Assembly: GCF_947499295.1 (NCBI RefSeq) | Contig: NZ_CANMNP010000007.1 | Location: forward strand, 124,001 to 188,000 | DNA length: 64,000 nt | Origin: an uncultured Roseibium sp. | GTDB taxonomy: Bacteria > Pseudomonadota > Alphaproteobacteria > Rhizobiales > Stappiaceae | Direction of reading: 5' to 3' | Part shown: piece by piece, positions 17,787 through 27,036 of the stretch | Layout of the letters: every line of letters starts with the position of its first letter | Position numbering within the stretch: position 1 is the stretch's first letter | Notes under the pieces: model-generated | Database searches by the model: none | Told to the model about the DNA's origin: nothing | The model's input: only the letters and a program-made list of their open reading frames with translations | Program-made: the position numbers and the translations under genes

Positions 17787-18719
17787 ATGTCAGACCTCTC
17801 AAAAGACTTCTGGTTAAATCGGTGGCTAAAAGGGTTGCGTCTCGCCGACCACGTTTACAACGACGCATCAATCAGATGGGGAGAGTTGATTGAACCCAGC
17901 GTTGATCCAAGGCCGCATCCGTTTAACGACACTCTGCGCATCGCCGTAATCGCAAGCTTGCCAGTCGGTTTTCTGACGCTCAAGACACTGCTGACCTACG
18001 CGCGCCATTATCCAGCACAGCTGCACATTTCATGCCTTTTGACGGATGACCCACTAAATCAGGATGCCAGAATCAGTGCACGCAAGCGCATTTGGCACCT
18101 ATATCCTCAAGACCTGCAACGCGAGCTTGAGAGAGCTACGATCAGAACCGCCCTGACAGCAGGTATACCTGTTTATACCGGCGACATAAAACAAGACTGG
18201 TTTCGTGAAACACTGCGAGACCTGAAGCCCGATGCGGTTCTGTGCTGCGGCTTCGGCCAGTTGATCGACAAACCTTTCCTGCGCATACCGAACCTCGGTG
18301 TCTACAACTTTCACCCGTCTGACCTCGCCAGCGGACACGGTGCCGGTCCAGCGCCACATGAAGATGTAAAACAACGAAATGCACACACGACGCGTTGGAC
18401 GGTCCATTTGATGAACGAGGAAATCGATGCCGGGCACATTATTGGCACCTCTCCTCCAATCAACATTCGTCGAAGCGACGGAGAGTTTCCGGACAATCCT
18501 ATAGATTTTTACAGCAAACTCACGGACGGGCTCGACCACCTGGTTTATCACACAGTCAAATGCCTCATCGAATGGCATGCGCACGGGCAGACAAAGCCTA
18601 TGAGATCAATCAATTTTGAGCAGCTCTTCACGCCGGAAATCAAGGCGCGCATGATGAAGCCGATCGCTGACTTTCCGGATGTTGTGTTCCCAGATCCGAC
18701 TTTGTTTGCCGAAGTCTGA
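17787..18719 (+). CDS. Formyltransferase-family protein of unknown substrate (310 aa)
   Basis: The region from about residue 48 is a formyl_transf_N-type Rossmann domain. The catalytic Asn-His-Asp triad of the family can be placed at NFHPSD and EIDAGHII. The usual SLLPxYRG loop that follows the His is replaced by SDLASGHGAGPAP, so it is not a standard methionyl-tRNA formyltransferase or GART. There is no C-terminal Fmt domain. Related enzymes formylate or carbamoylate amino sugars or hydroxamates. The start is the ATG at 17787, with a TTG one codon earlier. No sugar or siderophore genes are adjacent. Confidence 0.7.
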   Translation: MSDLSKDFWLNRWLKGLRLADHVYNDASIRWGELIEPSVDPRPHPFNDTLRIAVIASLPVGFLTLKTLLTYARHYPAQLHISCLLTDDPLNQDARISARKRIWHLYPQDLQRELERATIRTALTAGIPVYTGDIKQDWFRETLRDLKPDAVLCCGFGQLIDKPFLRIPNLGVYNFHPSDLASGHGAGPAPHEDVKQRNAHTTRWTVHLMNEEIDAGHIIGTSPPINIRRSDGEFPDNPIDFYSKLTDGLDHLVYHTVKCLIEWHAHGQTKPMRSINFEQLFTPEIKARMMKPIADFPDVVFPDPTLFAEV

Positions 18720-18776
18720 CCAGCGCAGCATCCAACACGCCGTGCATCTTGAGTTCGATGGCCTATGGCCAAAAAG

Positions 18777-18802
18777 AGAGCCCCAGCAGTTGCCGGGGCT
18801 CT
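18777..18802 (-). terminator. Rho-independent terminator of clpA
   Basis: On the minus strand AGAGCCCC and GGGGCTCT form an 8-bp stem followed by CTTTTT, 20 bases after the clpA stop codon. Confidence 0.75.
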
Positions 18803-18821
18803 TCAAGCTTGGAAAAGTTGA

Positions 18822-21275
18822 TCAGTCCGCCAACGGCACCTTGGGCACCAGGCTCTTCTTCGAAGAACCACCTTTGCCGGACGACGACGCCTTGCTGTCC
18901 TTGCTGGTTCCCGCCGATTTGGCCGGAGCTTTGCGCTTGCGCTTAGGGCGCGGCTTGGGCTCGGTCTTGGCTTTGGTCTTCGGCGGTGTCGCTCGCTCCT
19001 CGACGCTTTCAAGGAGCAGACCCTTGCCGTCTTCCGATACCGACACTTTGACCATGCCGCCTTTTTTCAATTTGCCGAACAGCACCTCATCGGCGAGCGG
19101 TCGTTTGATATGCTCCTGAATAATTCGACCCAGAGGTCGAGCTCCCATCCGGTCGTCATATCCTTTAGTCGCCAGCCATTTCACGGCCTCGTCTGTCAAC
19201 TCGAACGTCACGTTGCGATCTGCGAGCTGGACTTCCAGCTGCATGACGAACTTTTCGACGACTTTGTGGACGACCTCGATCGGCAAGTTGCCAAACGGTA
19301 TGATCGCGTCCAGGCGATTTCGGAACTCAGGCGTGAACAGCTTGTTGATCGCCTCAGTGTCATCTCCTTCTCGCTTCACGCGATTGAAGCCGACAGGCAT
19401 CTTGGCCATGTCCGCGGCACCCGCATTCGTCGTCATGATCAAGATGACATTGCGGAAATCGACCTGTTTGCCATTGTGGTCGGTCAATTTGCCGTGGTCC
19501 ATGACCTGCAGCAGAATGTTGAAAAGATCCGGGTGGGCTTTCTCGATCTCATCCAGCAGCAGCACGCAATGCGGATGCTGATCGACGCCATCGGTCAGCA
19601 GACCGCCCTGATCGAAACCGACATAGCCTGGCGGTGCACCGATCAAACGGGAAACCGTATGCCGTTCCATATACTCCGACATATCGAAACGGATCAGCTC
19701 AACCCCAAGCGATGATGCCAGTTGTCGAGCGACTTCCGTTTTGCCGACACCCGTCGGTCCGGAGAACAAGTAACTTCCGATCGGTTTGTCCGGTTCGCGA
19801 AGCCCCGCTCTAGCCAGTTTGATCGCCGAAGCCAGGGTTTCAATCGCATCATCCTGCCCATAGACGACACGTTTCAGGTCCTTGCCGAGATTCTCAAGAA
19901 CTTCAGCATCATCCTTGGAAACGGACTTTGGCGGGATCCTTGCCATTGTGGCGATGGTGTTTTCGATTTCCTTCACACCAATGGTTTTGCGCCGCCGCGC
20001 TTCCGGCACGAGCATTTGAGACGCGCCTGTCTCGTCCAGAACATCGATGGCCTTATCAGGAAGCTTGCGATCGGAGATGTATTTTGCTGAAAGCTCAACA
20101 GCCGTCTTGATGGCATCGTTGGTGTAGCGAACCTTATGGAAATCCTCGAAATAAGGCTTCAAACCCCTAAGAATATCGATTGCGTCGGGTATCGACGGTT
20201 CGTTGACATCGATCTTCTGGAACCGCCGCACAAGTGCCCTGTCCTTTTCGAAGAACTGGCGATACTCCTTATAGGTCGTTGACCCAATGCAACGGATCGC
20301 CCCGGATGCGAGTGCCGGCTTGAGAAGGTTGGACGCATCCATGGCCCCTCCGGATGTGGCACCTGCCCCAATCACCGTATGGATTTCGTCAATGAACATG
20401 ACGGCGCCCGGATAATCCTCGATTTCCTTGACCACTTGCTTCAGGCGTTCTTCGAAATCGCCGCGATAGCGCGTTCCGGCAAGAAGCGAGCCCATATCCA
20501 GTGAAAAGATAGTCGCGTCCTTAAGAACATCGGGCACATCACCATTGACGATACGATGGGCCAATCCTTCCGCGATCGCGGTTTTGCCTACACCGGGATC
20601 TCCCACAAACAGCGGATTGTTCTTGGATCGCCGGCACAATATCTGGATCGTGCGTTGAATTTCGCTGTCTCGTCCTATCAGCGGATCGATTTTGCCACCG
20701 GTTGCCTTGTCATTGAGATTGACGCAATAAGCTTCAAGCGCATCGGTTTTCTGGCTCGATTTCTTGTCCGTTTCCGCGCCCGGCAACACATCTTCTTCTT
20801 CCGCGCCTTCCACAGGTCTGGCTTCGGACATTCCGGGGCGTTTCGCGATACCATGTGAGATATAATTCACCGCATCGTAACGCGTCATATCCTGATCTTG
20901 CAGGAAATAAGCCGCGTGGCTTTCCCGTTCCGCAAATATTGCGACCAACACATTTGCGCCCGTGACTTCTTCGCGTCCAGAAGACTGCACGTGTATCACG
21001 GCACGCTGAATGACCCTCTGAAAACCAGCGGACGGTTTGGAATCATCGTCACTGTCAGTAACGAGATTGTCCAATTCAGTTTCGATATATTCCAGGAGGT
21101 TCCTGCGAATCGTATCCAGGTCGACATTGCAGGCCCGCATGACGGCCGCAGCATCCTGGTCATCGAGCAACGCCAGAAGGAGATGCTCGAGCGTCGCATA
21201 TTCCTGCTGGCGCTCGTTCGCGAATGCCAGAGCCTGGTGAAGGGCTTTTTCAAGACTGCGTGAGAAGGAAGGCAC
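18822..21275 (-). CDS. clpA: ATP-dependent Clp protease ATP-binding subunit ClpA (817 aa)
   Basis: AAA+ unfoldase that feeds substrates to ClpP. Two Clp-N repeats (about 1-150) are followed by D1 with Walker A GDPGVGKTA and Walker B VMFIDEIH, and by D2 with GPTGVGKTEVA and LLLDEIEKAHPD. The last 55 or so residues, after ESVEERATPP, form a Lys/Pro/Ser-rich tail (KPRPKRKRKAPAK and SSSGKGGSSKK) that makes the protein longer than the 758 residues of E. coli ClpA. The gene follows clpS by 12 bases. Confidence 0.96.
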   Translation of the reverse strand: MPSFSRSLEKALHQALAFANERQQEYATLEHLLLALLDDQDAAAVMRACNVDLDTIRRNLLEYIETELDNLVTDSDDDSKPSAGFQRVIQRAVIHVQSSGREEVTGANVLVAIFAERESHAAYFLQDQDMTRYDAVNYISHGIAKRPGMSEARPVEGAEEEDVLPGAETDKKSSQKTDALEAYCVNLNDKATGGKIDPLIGRDSEIQRTIQILCRRSKNNPLFVGDPGVGKTAIAEGLAHRIVNGDVPDVLKDATIFSLDMGSLLAGTRYRGDFEERLKQVVKEIEDYPGAVMFIDEIHTVIGAGATSGGAMDASNLLKPALASGAIRCIGSTTYKEYRQFFEKDRALVRRFQKIDVNEPSIPDAIDILRGLKPYFEDFHKVRYTNDAIKTAVELSAKYISDRKLPDKAIDVLDETGASQMLVPEARRRKTIGVKEIENTIATMARIPPKSVSKDDAEVLENLGKDLKRVVYGQDDAIETLASAIKLARAGLREPDKPIGSYLFSGPTGVGKTEVARQLASSLGVELIRFDMSEYMERHTVSRLIGAPPGYVGFDQGGLLTDGVDQHPHCVLLLDEIEKAHPDLFNILLQVMDHGKLTDHNGKQVDFRNVILIMTTNAGAADMAKMPVGFNRVKREGDDTEAINKLFTPEFRNRLDAIIPFGNLPIEVVHKVVEKFVMQLEVQLADRNVTFELTDEAVKWLATKGYDDRMGARPLGRIIQEHIKRPLADEVLFGKLKKGGMVKVSVSEDGKGLLLESVEERATPPKTKAKTEPKPRPKRKRKAPAKSAGTSKDSKASSSGKGGSSKKSLVPKVPLAD

Positions 21276-21287
21276 GTGCGTTGGTCC

Positions 21288-21653
21288 TCACTTTTTTTCC
21301 ATGACGCATTGCAAGGGATGTTGGTGCTTACGCGCAAAATCCATCACCTGTGTCACTTTTGTTTCCGCGACTTCGTAAGAAAATATCCCGCATTCTCCGA
21401 CGCCGTGGTGGTGAACATGAAGCATGATGCGAGTCGCCTCTTCGCGGTTTTTTTGGAAGAAGTTCTCCACAACGTGAATGACGAACTCCATCGGCGTGTA
21501 GTCATCATTCAGCAGCAGCACACGATACAGATTTGGCCGCTTGGTAACTGTTTTTGTCCGGGTGACAACGACTGTTCCGGCGTCGTCACCGTCATTGTCA
21601 TAATCAGAGCCTGCCGACATTGCCCAGTCTATCGCCTTATTCACTCCGGCCAT
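21288..21653 (-). CDS. clpS: ClpS adaptor for ClpA (121 aa)
   Basis: N-degron adaptor that delivers N-end-rule substrates to ClpAP. The core signature [18 protein letters not shown], then [19 protein letters not shown], is fully conserved, including the Asn-Asp of the N-terminal-residue pocket and the HxxG region. The N-terminal extension (about 35 residues, Asp-rich) is disordered, as usual. The start is uncertain: GTG 21656, ATG 21653 and ATG 21620 are in frame; the last would give the usual length of about 110. Confidence 0.94.
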   Translation of the reverse strand: MAGVNKAIDWAMSAGSDYDNDGDDAGTVVVTRTKTVTKRPNLYRVLLLNDDYTPMEFVIHVVENFFQKNREEATRIMLHVHHHGVGECGIFSYEVAETKVTQVMDFARKHQHPLQCVMEKK

Positions 21654-21962
21654 CACTCATTTCATACTAGCGGGCATTGACTAACCCTGGAAAGCCTGCC
21701 CGTAACCTGGACCGCCACTTTGAAAAGAGTTCACGGTCACTTTGCTTCTACGGTAATCCTGCCGCGCAAGCCGCCCTTGCGCAATGGTCGATTTCATCAA
21801 CAAACCGGTGAACTGCACAAATCGGCATAAAGTGCAGCCGGTGATGCTGAATGTAGGTCTCTCAAAAGAGATTAAAAGATGGGGAGGTAGCGCATTTCCA
21901 ATCCGTGAAGACGATGTGTTCAACACCGGCAAAGGACTGGGCAAAACTGTGCATATACGAAA
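21654..21962. other. Intergenic region between clpS and phasin, nothing recognised
   Basis: About 310 bases that must hold the clpS promoter. Short frames on both strands lack Shine-Dalgarno signals and family resemblance, and I do not call genes here. Confidence 0.5.
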
Positions 21963-21988
21963 AAACCCGGCTCAGATAAGCCGGGTTT
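21963..21988 (-). terminator. Rho-independent terminator of the phasin gene
   Basis: AAACCCGGCT and AGCCGGGTTT form a perfect 10-bp stem with a 6-base loop; on the minus strand it is followed by TTTTCG. It lies about 40 bases beyond the phasin stop codon. Confidence 0.9.
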
Positions 21989-22026
21989 CGATCAATTCAT
22001 TGCCTCGAAGAGGCAGAAATTGGTAA

Positions 22027-22359
22027 TTACTTGGCCAATTTGCTCATCACGCCTTCGTAAGGCTTGTAAGCGTCTTTGGACATGTCGGTGAACATTTCAC
22101 CGAGCTTGGTCATCTCACCGACGAAGCCTTCGTAAGCGCTCTTGGCGTAGTCAGCCTGAGCTTCAAAAGCTTTATCCAGAGACTTGGAAGAAACGAGCTT
22201 CTCGACTGCAGCAGTGCCTTCATCAAAGGACTTTTTCTGATAGTCAGCAACTTCGGCTGCGATTGCCTGCATGCCTTTGCTCATCGTGCCGAACGACTCC
22301 ATGGCCATATCCATGTTGTCTTTGCTCATCTTCTGGATCTCATCTAAGTTATTCATCAT
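22027..22359 (-). CDS. Phasin family protein (110 aa)
   Basis: Small helical protein of the phasin_2 type, with amphipathic helices such as FEAQADYAKSAYEGFVGEMTKLGEMF, read in parts FEAQADYAKSAYEGF and VGEMTKLGEMFTDMSKDAY. Phasins coat polyhydroxyalkanoate granules. It is Met- and Lys-rich. GAGGG lies about seven bases before the first of two adjacent ATGs. It is monocistronic, with its own terminator and a long AT-rich upstream region, in keeping with strong regulated expression. Confidence 0.9.
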   Translation of the reverse strand: MMNNLDEIQKMSKDNMDMAMESFGTMSKGMQAIAAEVADYQKKSFDEGTAAVEKLVSSKSLDKAFEAQADYAKSAYEGFVGEMTKLGEMFTDMSKDAYKPYEGVMSKLAK

Positions 22360-22946
22360 CTAACTGCCCTCATCCGGCGAACCGGTCTTTGTGGCCTCGT
22401 GGTTGCTCCATTCGGCAGCCGGTGCGCTAATCGCGTTACCTAATGAACATCACATAATGCACTGCACAAAAAGTGTCAAGGTGATTTTGCACCGCAACAA
22501 CAACCATTACGAGAAATTAACAATGCGATAAAACCAAAAGGCACGTGCCCGATGAGGTGAAAATAGCAATTGAATAAAAACTCGATCTCCAGGAATGCCC
22601 CAAAGGCATTTCAAGTTATTTCTCTATAAATTCCAATATGCAACAACATCCCACAAAAAAGAAAGACATTTTTAAGAAAATATTCTTGCTATTCTCACTT
22701 GTTAACTTAAACCGCAATAGAAACATCAAGAAAGATCGTAATTAACCATTGATTAACTCTATTCAAAATCAAATTTTTTAAGTGTTTTTTGCGCAAACTA
22801 TTTACACATTCGTAACCGTGTTTCCATCAAATACACACGTAGTCGACGGGGTAGCCGGATTGAATCGCACGGGGGTTCAAGATCCAGTCCAGGCAACTTC
22901 AAACACTGACCGCGTGACCCTGAATGGGATAGTTATTGTGTTTGGT
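22360..22946. other. AT-rich 587-bp intergenic region between divergent phasin and carboxypeptidase genes
   Basis: Markedly more AT-rich than its surroundings, especially 22480-22790, with A- and T-tracts. It should carry both promoters. A CtrA-type box lies at 22742-22757. An open frame reaches upstream of 22947 to 22782 but does not resemble protein. No RNA gene was recognised. Confidence 0.5.
22742..22757. promoter_or_regulatory. ctrA box: CtrA-type box
   Basis: TTAACCATTGATTAAC matches TTAA-N7-TTAAC, the full recognition sequence of the alphaproteobacterial cell-cycle regulator CtrA. It lies 190 bases upstream of the D,D-carboxypeptidase ATG, in an AT-rich region where chance matches are more likely. 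Confidence 0.55.
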
Positions 22947-24611
22947 ATGCGTTTTTTTCGCAATGCGAGAATGGTTGCCCGTGCAGGCAAGATTTTGGTC
23001 CTAGGCGCTCTCTTGCTGAGCGTTCCGTCTATAGCGATAGCCAACCCGAAATATGCTGGCATCGTTGTCGACGCAAAAACCGGCAAGACCCTTTACGCAT
23101 CTTCGGCAGACGCCTATCGCTTTCCAGCTTCGCTGACAAAGATCATGACCCTTTACGTGGTCTTTGAAGAGCTTGAGGCTGGTCGGCTTTCACTTGATTC
23201 CAAATTGACCGTTTCCAAGTATGCCGCCGGCCGGCCACCTTCGAAGATAGGCGTCAAGGCAGGTCGTACGATCAGGGTCAAGGATGCCATCCTGGCGCTC
23301 GTAACCAAGTCAGCTAATGATGTTGCAACAGTCGTAGCGGAAAATATCGGCGGTTCTGAGAAAAGGTTTGCGGAACGCATGACCAGGACTGCGCGTCAGC
23401 TCGGCATGTCCAAAACGACCTTCCGCAATCCCCACGGTCTGCCAAACTCCAAGCAACGGACAACTGCAAGAGACATGGCGCGGCTTGGACGGGCAATTCA
23501 GGAGCGCTTTCCGCAGTATTACGGGTACTTCAAAACCCGCTCTTACAAGTACAAAGGCCGTACCTACGGCAACCACAACAAGCTGCTCGGTCGGGTCAAG
23601 GGCGTAGATGGCATCAAGACGGGCTACATTCGCGCGTCCGGCTTCAATCTGGTCACTTCCGTTAATCGCGACGGACGCCACATAGTGGCAGTTGTCATGG
23701 GCGGCAGGTCTGGAAAATCCAGAAACGCCCATATGACCAACCTCATCAGCCGTTACCTTCGCAAAGCCAGCCGCGGACCAAAAACCGTGCCGGCAATCGC
23801 AAAGAGCAATGTTCAGCCGACATTCGTTGCAGCAAACTTGAAAAACCCGCCATTGCCGAATTCAAAACCCGGCAGCAAACCTGAACCTGCAAGCGGTGCT
23901 CCGATGGTACTGGCATTTTCTGCGCCCAAACAGGCTGGCGTCGTCCCTGCCCCGCAGCCGGCCACCGTTCCAGGTTTTGGTGAAGCTGTGCCATTGCCGC
24001 CGCGCCTTGTGAAGCAGCGTTTCGACAGTACCTTTGCGGTTGCAACTGCGCTGCCACCCATCCCGCCGGAAAGCCCGGACGGTTCGTTGAGCACGAATTC
24101 CATCTCGAAAACTGCACTGCTTCAGGCCGCTCAAGCCCGTTCCGGCGGAACGTCGCAACAGCAACTGGCTCTTTCGAATGCTCCCGCGACCCGGTCCGTT
24201 CAAGTTGAAACAATCCAACTGAATACGGTGCCCGTCGCGACGATCAGTGCAAAGCAGGCAGTCGCGCAACAGCCGGCCACCAGGATAGCAGCTTTGGCGC
24301 CGATCGAGCCTGAAACAGCCGACGATACGGTCACTGTGGCGACCAGCGACAGCAAGGATATCGAGCCGGGCTGGCAGGTCCAGATTGCAGCAACAGAAAC
24401 CGAAGGCCAGGCAATCCGTATGCTGAAGAACGCCAAGGCCAAAACCGGTAGCGCCCTGCGTGGCCGCTCACCCTATACCGAACCGGTCGATTCCGGCGGA
24501 CAGACCCTCTACCGAGCAAGGTTTGTCGGCTTCGACAACAAATCTGCAGCCAAAAGGGCCTGCAGAACACTCAAAAAAGCAAAATATGCTTGCTTCGCCA
24601 TCTATCAGTAA
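22947..24611 (+). CDS. D-alanyl-D-alanine carboxypeptidase with C-terminal SPOR domain (554 aa)
   Basis: Penicillin-binding enzyme that trims peptidoglycan stem peptides. A signal segment (about 8-32) precedes a peptidase_S11 domain with the three motifs SLTK (Ser nucleophile), SAN and KTG (in GIKTGYIRASG). A Pro/Ala-rich linker of about 200 residues leads to a SPOR domain in the last 75 residues (WQVQIAATETEGQAIRML, YRARFVGF). SPOR binds denuded glycan at division sites, so septal localisation is likely. The ATG at 22947 places the signal peptide at the N-terminus. A CtrA-type box upstream suggests cell-cycle control. Confidence 0.93.
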   Translation: MRFFRNARMVARAGKILVLGALLLSVPSIAIANPKYAGIVVDAKTGKTLYASSADAYRFPASLTKIMTLYVVFEELEAGRLSLDSKLTVSKYAAGRPPSKIGVKAGRTIRVKDAILALVTKSANDVATVVAENIGGSEKRFAERMTRTARQLGMSKTTFRNPHGLPNSKQRTTARDMARLGRAIQERFPQYYGYFKTRSYKYKGRTYGNHNKLLGRVKGVDGIKTGYIRASGFNLVTSVNRDGRHIVAVVMGGRSGKSRNAHMTNLISRYLRKASRGPKTVPAIAKSNVQPTFVAANLKNPPLPNSKPGSKPEPASGAPMVLAFSAPKQAGVVPAPQPATVPGFGEAVPLPPRLVKQRFDSTFAVATALPPIPPESPDGSLSTNSISKTALLQAAQARSGGTSQQQLALSNAPATRSVQVETIQLNTVPVATISAKQAVAQQPATRIAALAPIEPETADDTVTVATSDSKDIEPGWQVQIAATETEGQAIRMLKNAKAKTGSALRGRSPYTEPVDSGGQTLYRARFVGFDNKSAAKRACRTLKKAKYACFAIYQ

Positions 24612-24628
24612 CCGCGTAACGGATGCCG

Positions 24629-25336
24629 TCAATGTCTTCTGAGAAGCGTGTCTTTAGCCTCGTTGATTTTCGCCGCGAGGAAACCGGAACCTCCCTGGTC
24701 GGGATGAACCCGCATCATAAGCCTGCGATGCGCGGCTCGAATTTCCGCGTCCCCGGCTTCGGGCGTAAGCCCCAGGATCTGGTAGGCCTCCTCATCTGTC
24801 ATGGGGCCCGCGCCCGGCGAGCTTCCCTGCCGCTCTGTTCCATCCGTCTGGAAGTGTTCACGCCATCCGGCAAGCCGGCGGTCGAGATAAGCTTCGACTA
24901 GCTTCTGGCTTTGCTCATCCTGGCCAGCTTCGCGCCAGAATGCTTCAAGTTCTTGCTCGTTGAGTTCGTCAAGCCCGCGGCCCTGAAAGCCGCCGGCCAA
25001 TATGGTCCCGGTCATGGCCCCGCTGTCATGATCCAGTTCCATTTCAACCATTGCCGTCCGCACACGGGATCTCTGCCCGGATGACTTCTGTGGCTTGTAG
25101 CCACCAGATAGGCCCGGAAAAACATGTTGTCGAAGCAACATCACGCCAAGACCAAAAGCCGGTAGCGCAAACGCGAAGCGCCCCGTGACTGCGAAAAACC
25201 CGGCAAGTGCAATCATGAAGACACCGGCGAAAGTACGCAGTTGCCTGGCGAGCGCGGCCGGGTTGGCGTGCACAAATTGCCTGGCAAGCGTCAAAACGGC
25301 GACAAGAAGAACAATTCCGATCAGAAGGTAGAACAT
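24629..25336 (-). CDS. Membrane-anchored J-domain protein (235 aa)
   Basis: Two N-terminal membrane segments (about 2-18 and 35-65) are followed by a soluble linker and a C-terminal J domain (about 178-235, [18 protein letters not shown], with the DnaK-stimulating HPD in RVHPDQGG). This anchor-first, J-last order recalls mitochondrial Tim14/Pam18. It would recruit DnaK to the inner membrane. AAGGGA precedes the ATG at 25336. It is convergent with the carboxypeptidase gene, 17 bases apart. Confidence 0.88.
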   Translation of the reverse strand: MFYLLIGIVLLVAVLTLARQFVHANPAALARQLRTFAGVFMIALAGFFAVTGRFAFALPAFGLGVMLLRQHVFPGLSGGYKPQKSSGQRSRVRTAMVEMELDHDSGAMTGTILAGGFQGRGLDELNEQELEAFWREAGQDEQSQKLVEAYLDRRLAGWREHFQTDGTERQGSSPGAGPMTDEEAYQILGLTPEAGDAEIRAAHRRLMMRVHPDQGGSGFLAAKINEAKDTLLRRH

Positions 25337-25470
25337 TCGGTCCCTTGGGACTGGATTGACAAAAACAACATCGAGCGGCTCCACACCGCCACGAACTTCC
25401 TGCCATCAAAATGGGGCTTTCCAAAGCACTTTTGAAGGAACGTCGTTATCAGGCTTCTTGCGGCTTCATG

Positions 25471-26208
25471 TCACGACTTTGGCGGAAGCTGCTGCAAAAG
25501 CAACCGCGCTCCCTGCCCGCCCTTTCTTTCCAGCGCTTGTAGGGCCGATCGGCCGCCACTGGCAAATACAGCGACCGCCTTCAAAAGCTCCGCTAATTGT
25601 CGCGCCGCTCCTGCATCAAATGGACAATAGGCCCCCTTTGTCAGGCGCGCCATTTCCCGGAAAGCTCTTTCCGCTACCGAATCGCGGCCTTCCTGAAACA
25701 AGAACATCGGCACCCCAAGCAATCCCAGTTGGCCCGCCTTGTCGCAGAGCAGGTCGACATCTTCTTCCATGCAGTCTCCTACATAGACCAATGCTGCAAT
25801 CTTTTCCCTGTCGGCCGCTTCAAGTGCGGCCGTCAGAACCTTGCGGATTTGTGTGCGTCCGCCCTGACATGATATTCGGCTCATCGCACGAGCCAAATCG
25901 TCGCTGGAATCGAACCATCGCGACGCCCGGCATTCGCCGAAGCCCCGAAAATAGACAAGCTTGATGTTCAGCCCGCCAATGCTCCCGGCTTCCTGAAACA
26001 TTTCGGCTTGAATATGACAGGCCTGGTCCCAGGTCGGTTGCCGGCTCATTGTGGCATCAAGCGCAAAAATCAAACGGCCGTCACTCCCCGGTTGCGGCTT
26101 GATGTTTCGCGCCTTTTCCAGAAACGCCGAGACATCGGCATCCGCTGACGGAAGTTCTGATTTTTGCCGGACAAGCGCTTCCTTCATGCGTTCGTCGGTC
26201 TTACCCAT
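25471..26208 (-). CDS. VWA-like domain protein (245 aa)
   Basis: Cytosolic protein with a von Willebrand A-type fold. The MIDAS-like motif DATMS follows the first strand (GRLIFALDATMS, near residue 50), and ALVYVGDCMEED provides a later acidic position. No signal peptide or membrane segment is present. Proteins of this type in alphaproteobacteria are often neighbours of J-domain proteins, as here (next gene downstream, 134 bp away). Function is unknown. Confidence 0.75.
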   Translation of the reverse strand: MGKTDERMKEALVRQKSELPSADADVSAFLEKARNIKPQPGSDGRLIFALDATMSRQPTWDQACHIQAEMFQEAGSIGGLNIKLVYFRGFGECRASRWFDSSDDLARAMSRISCQGGRTQIRKVLTAALEAADREKIAALVYVGDCMEEDVDLLCDKAGQLGLLGVPMFLFQEGRDSVAERAFREMARLTKGAYCPFDAGAARQLAELLKAVAVFASGGRSALQALERKGGQGARLLLQQLPPKS

Positions 26209-26334
26209 GCTTGCCTCGTCCTAGTGGCTGTCTCTGACAATCAACTTGGAGCGCTTGGATGACTTTGGCAAGTTCAGGTGCTCAAGGGAGTTGAGTGCCG
26301 CAGGCGGTATTCTTGTCGAGCCTGTTTACGTGGT

Positions 26335-26955
26335 TCAAAGTTTCAAGGAGTGCACCCGGCGAAGATAGAGCTCCACCAAGACCGCGTTCGGCACCCAGCA
26401 CGCCCAGCTTATGATGGGGTAAGCAATGGCAAAGTCTGCACCCAAGGCCATAGAAGACCCCAGATAAACCCTTAAAGTGACAGCGGCAAAGGTCAGTGCC
26501 GCCGACCGAAGCATCCAGCGTCTGTGCCGCTCGATCTGACGGGACACCGCGTAATAGAAGGCCGCACCTGTCGTTCCGAGCCAAATGAATGCCAACAAGG
26601 CAAACCCAAGTGTGGCAAAGGCTCCTGTGGTTGTGTGGAATGCAAGCTGAAGACCTGCAAGACCTGACACCAGGATGGCTGCCACGTAGACCCGGCCACT
26701 CCAACGGTGCAGAGCTGGCCAGCGTCGCCGCACGCCAGACATGAATTGAAACGGCATCAGGGCGAGCGCAATCGGTGCAACCCCGATGTGTGCATAAAGT
26801 GCAAGGGCGTTGCCGCTTAGGTTATGGGCAACGAACTCCATTCCCTGCTGAACACCCAAGGGTATGAAGCGATAAGACACGACAGCAACCAAGACCGAAG
26901 TTATCGTGGCCAGCCAAAACCCTGAGCTGCCCGCAAGCCTTGAAATCCGTTCCAT
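26335..26955 (-). CDS. DUF2306-type membrane protein (206 aa)
   Basis: Six or so membrane helices with the family's conserved His/Arg-rich loops (FQFMSGVRRRWPALHRWSGRVYV, read as FQFMSGVRRRWPALHRW then SGRVYVAA, and RQIERHRRWMLRSAALTFAA). The ATG at 26955 directly follows GAGAGGCGAG. It diverges from a TetR gene, and the 81-bp gap holds two matching palindromes, so it is very probably the regulator's target. Function is unknown; possibly heme or quinone handling, by the His-Arg pairs. Confidence 0.8.
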   Translation of the reverse strand: MERISRLAGSSGFWLATITSVLVAVVSYRFIPLGVQQGMEFVAHNLSGNALALYAHIGVAPIALALMPFQFMSGVRRRWPALHRWSGRVYVAAILVSGLAGLQLAFHTTTGAFATLGFALLAFIWLGTTGAAFYYAVSRQIERHRRWMLRSAALTFAAVTLRVYLGSSMALGADFAIAYPIISWACWVPNAVLVELYLRRVHSLKL

Positions 26956-26974
26956 CTCGCCTCTCTCCTCATAA

Positions 26975-26989
26975 CTTGACAATGTCAAG
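26975..26989. promoter_or_regulatory. TetR operator A of the DUF2306/tetR pair
   Basis: CTTGACAATGTCAAG, a 15-bp palindrome apart from its centre. It contains TTGAC, which may double as a -35 element. A second copy starts 26 bases to the right. Confidence 0.75.
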
Positions 26990-27000
26990 ATAAGATCGAA

Positions 27001-27015
27001 CTTGACAGTGTCAAG
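27001..27015. promoter_or_regulatory. TetR operator B of the DUF2306/tetR pair
   Basis: CTTGACAGTGTCAAG, differing from operator A only at the centre. Both lie between the divergent genes, 22 bases before the tetR ATG. Confidence 0.75.
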
Positions 27016-27036
27016 CCAATCACGGATGAAACCTTC

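Noticed and set aside
18822..18990. Basic low-complexity ClpA tail as a sign of a fused DNA-binding domain
   Set aside because: Lys/Pro-rich ClpA tails are common in alphaproteobacteria; noted only in the gene entry.
21681..21944. Frames on both strands between clpS and the phasin gene
   Set aside because: No ribosome-binding sites and composition unlike neighbouring proteins; region kept as intergenic.
22782..22946. Upstream extension of the carboxypeptidase frame by 55 codons
   Set aside because: It would bury the signal peptide in the interior and lies in AT-rich promoter DNA.
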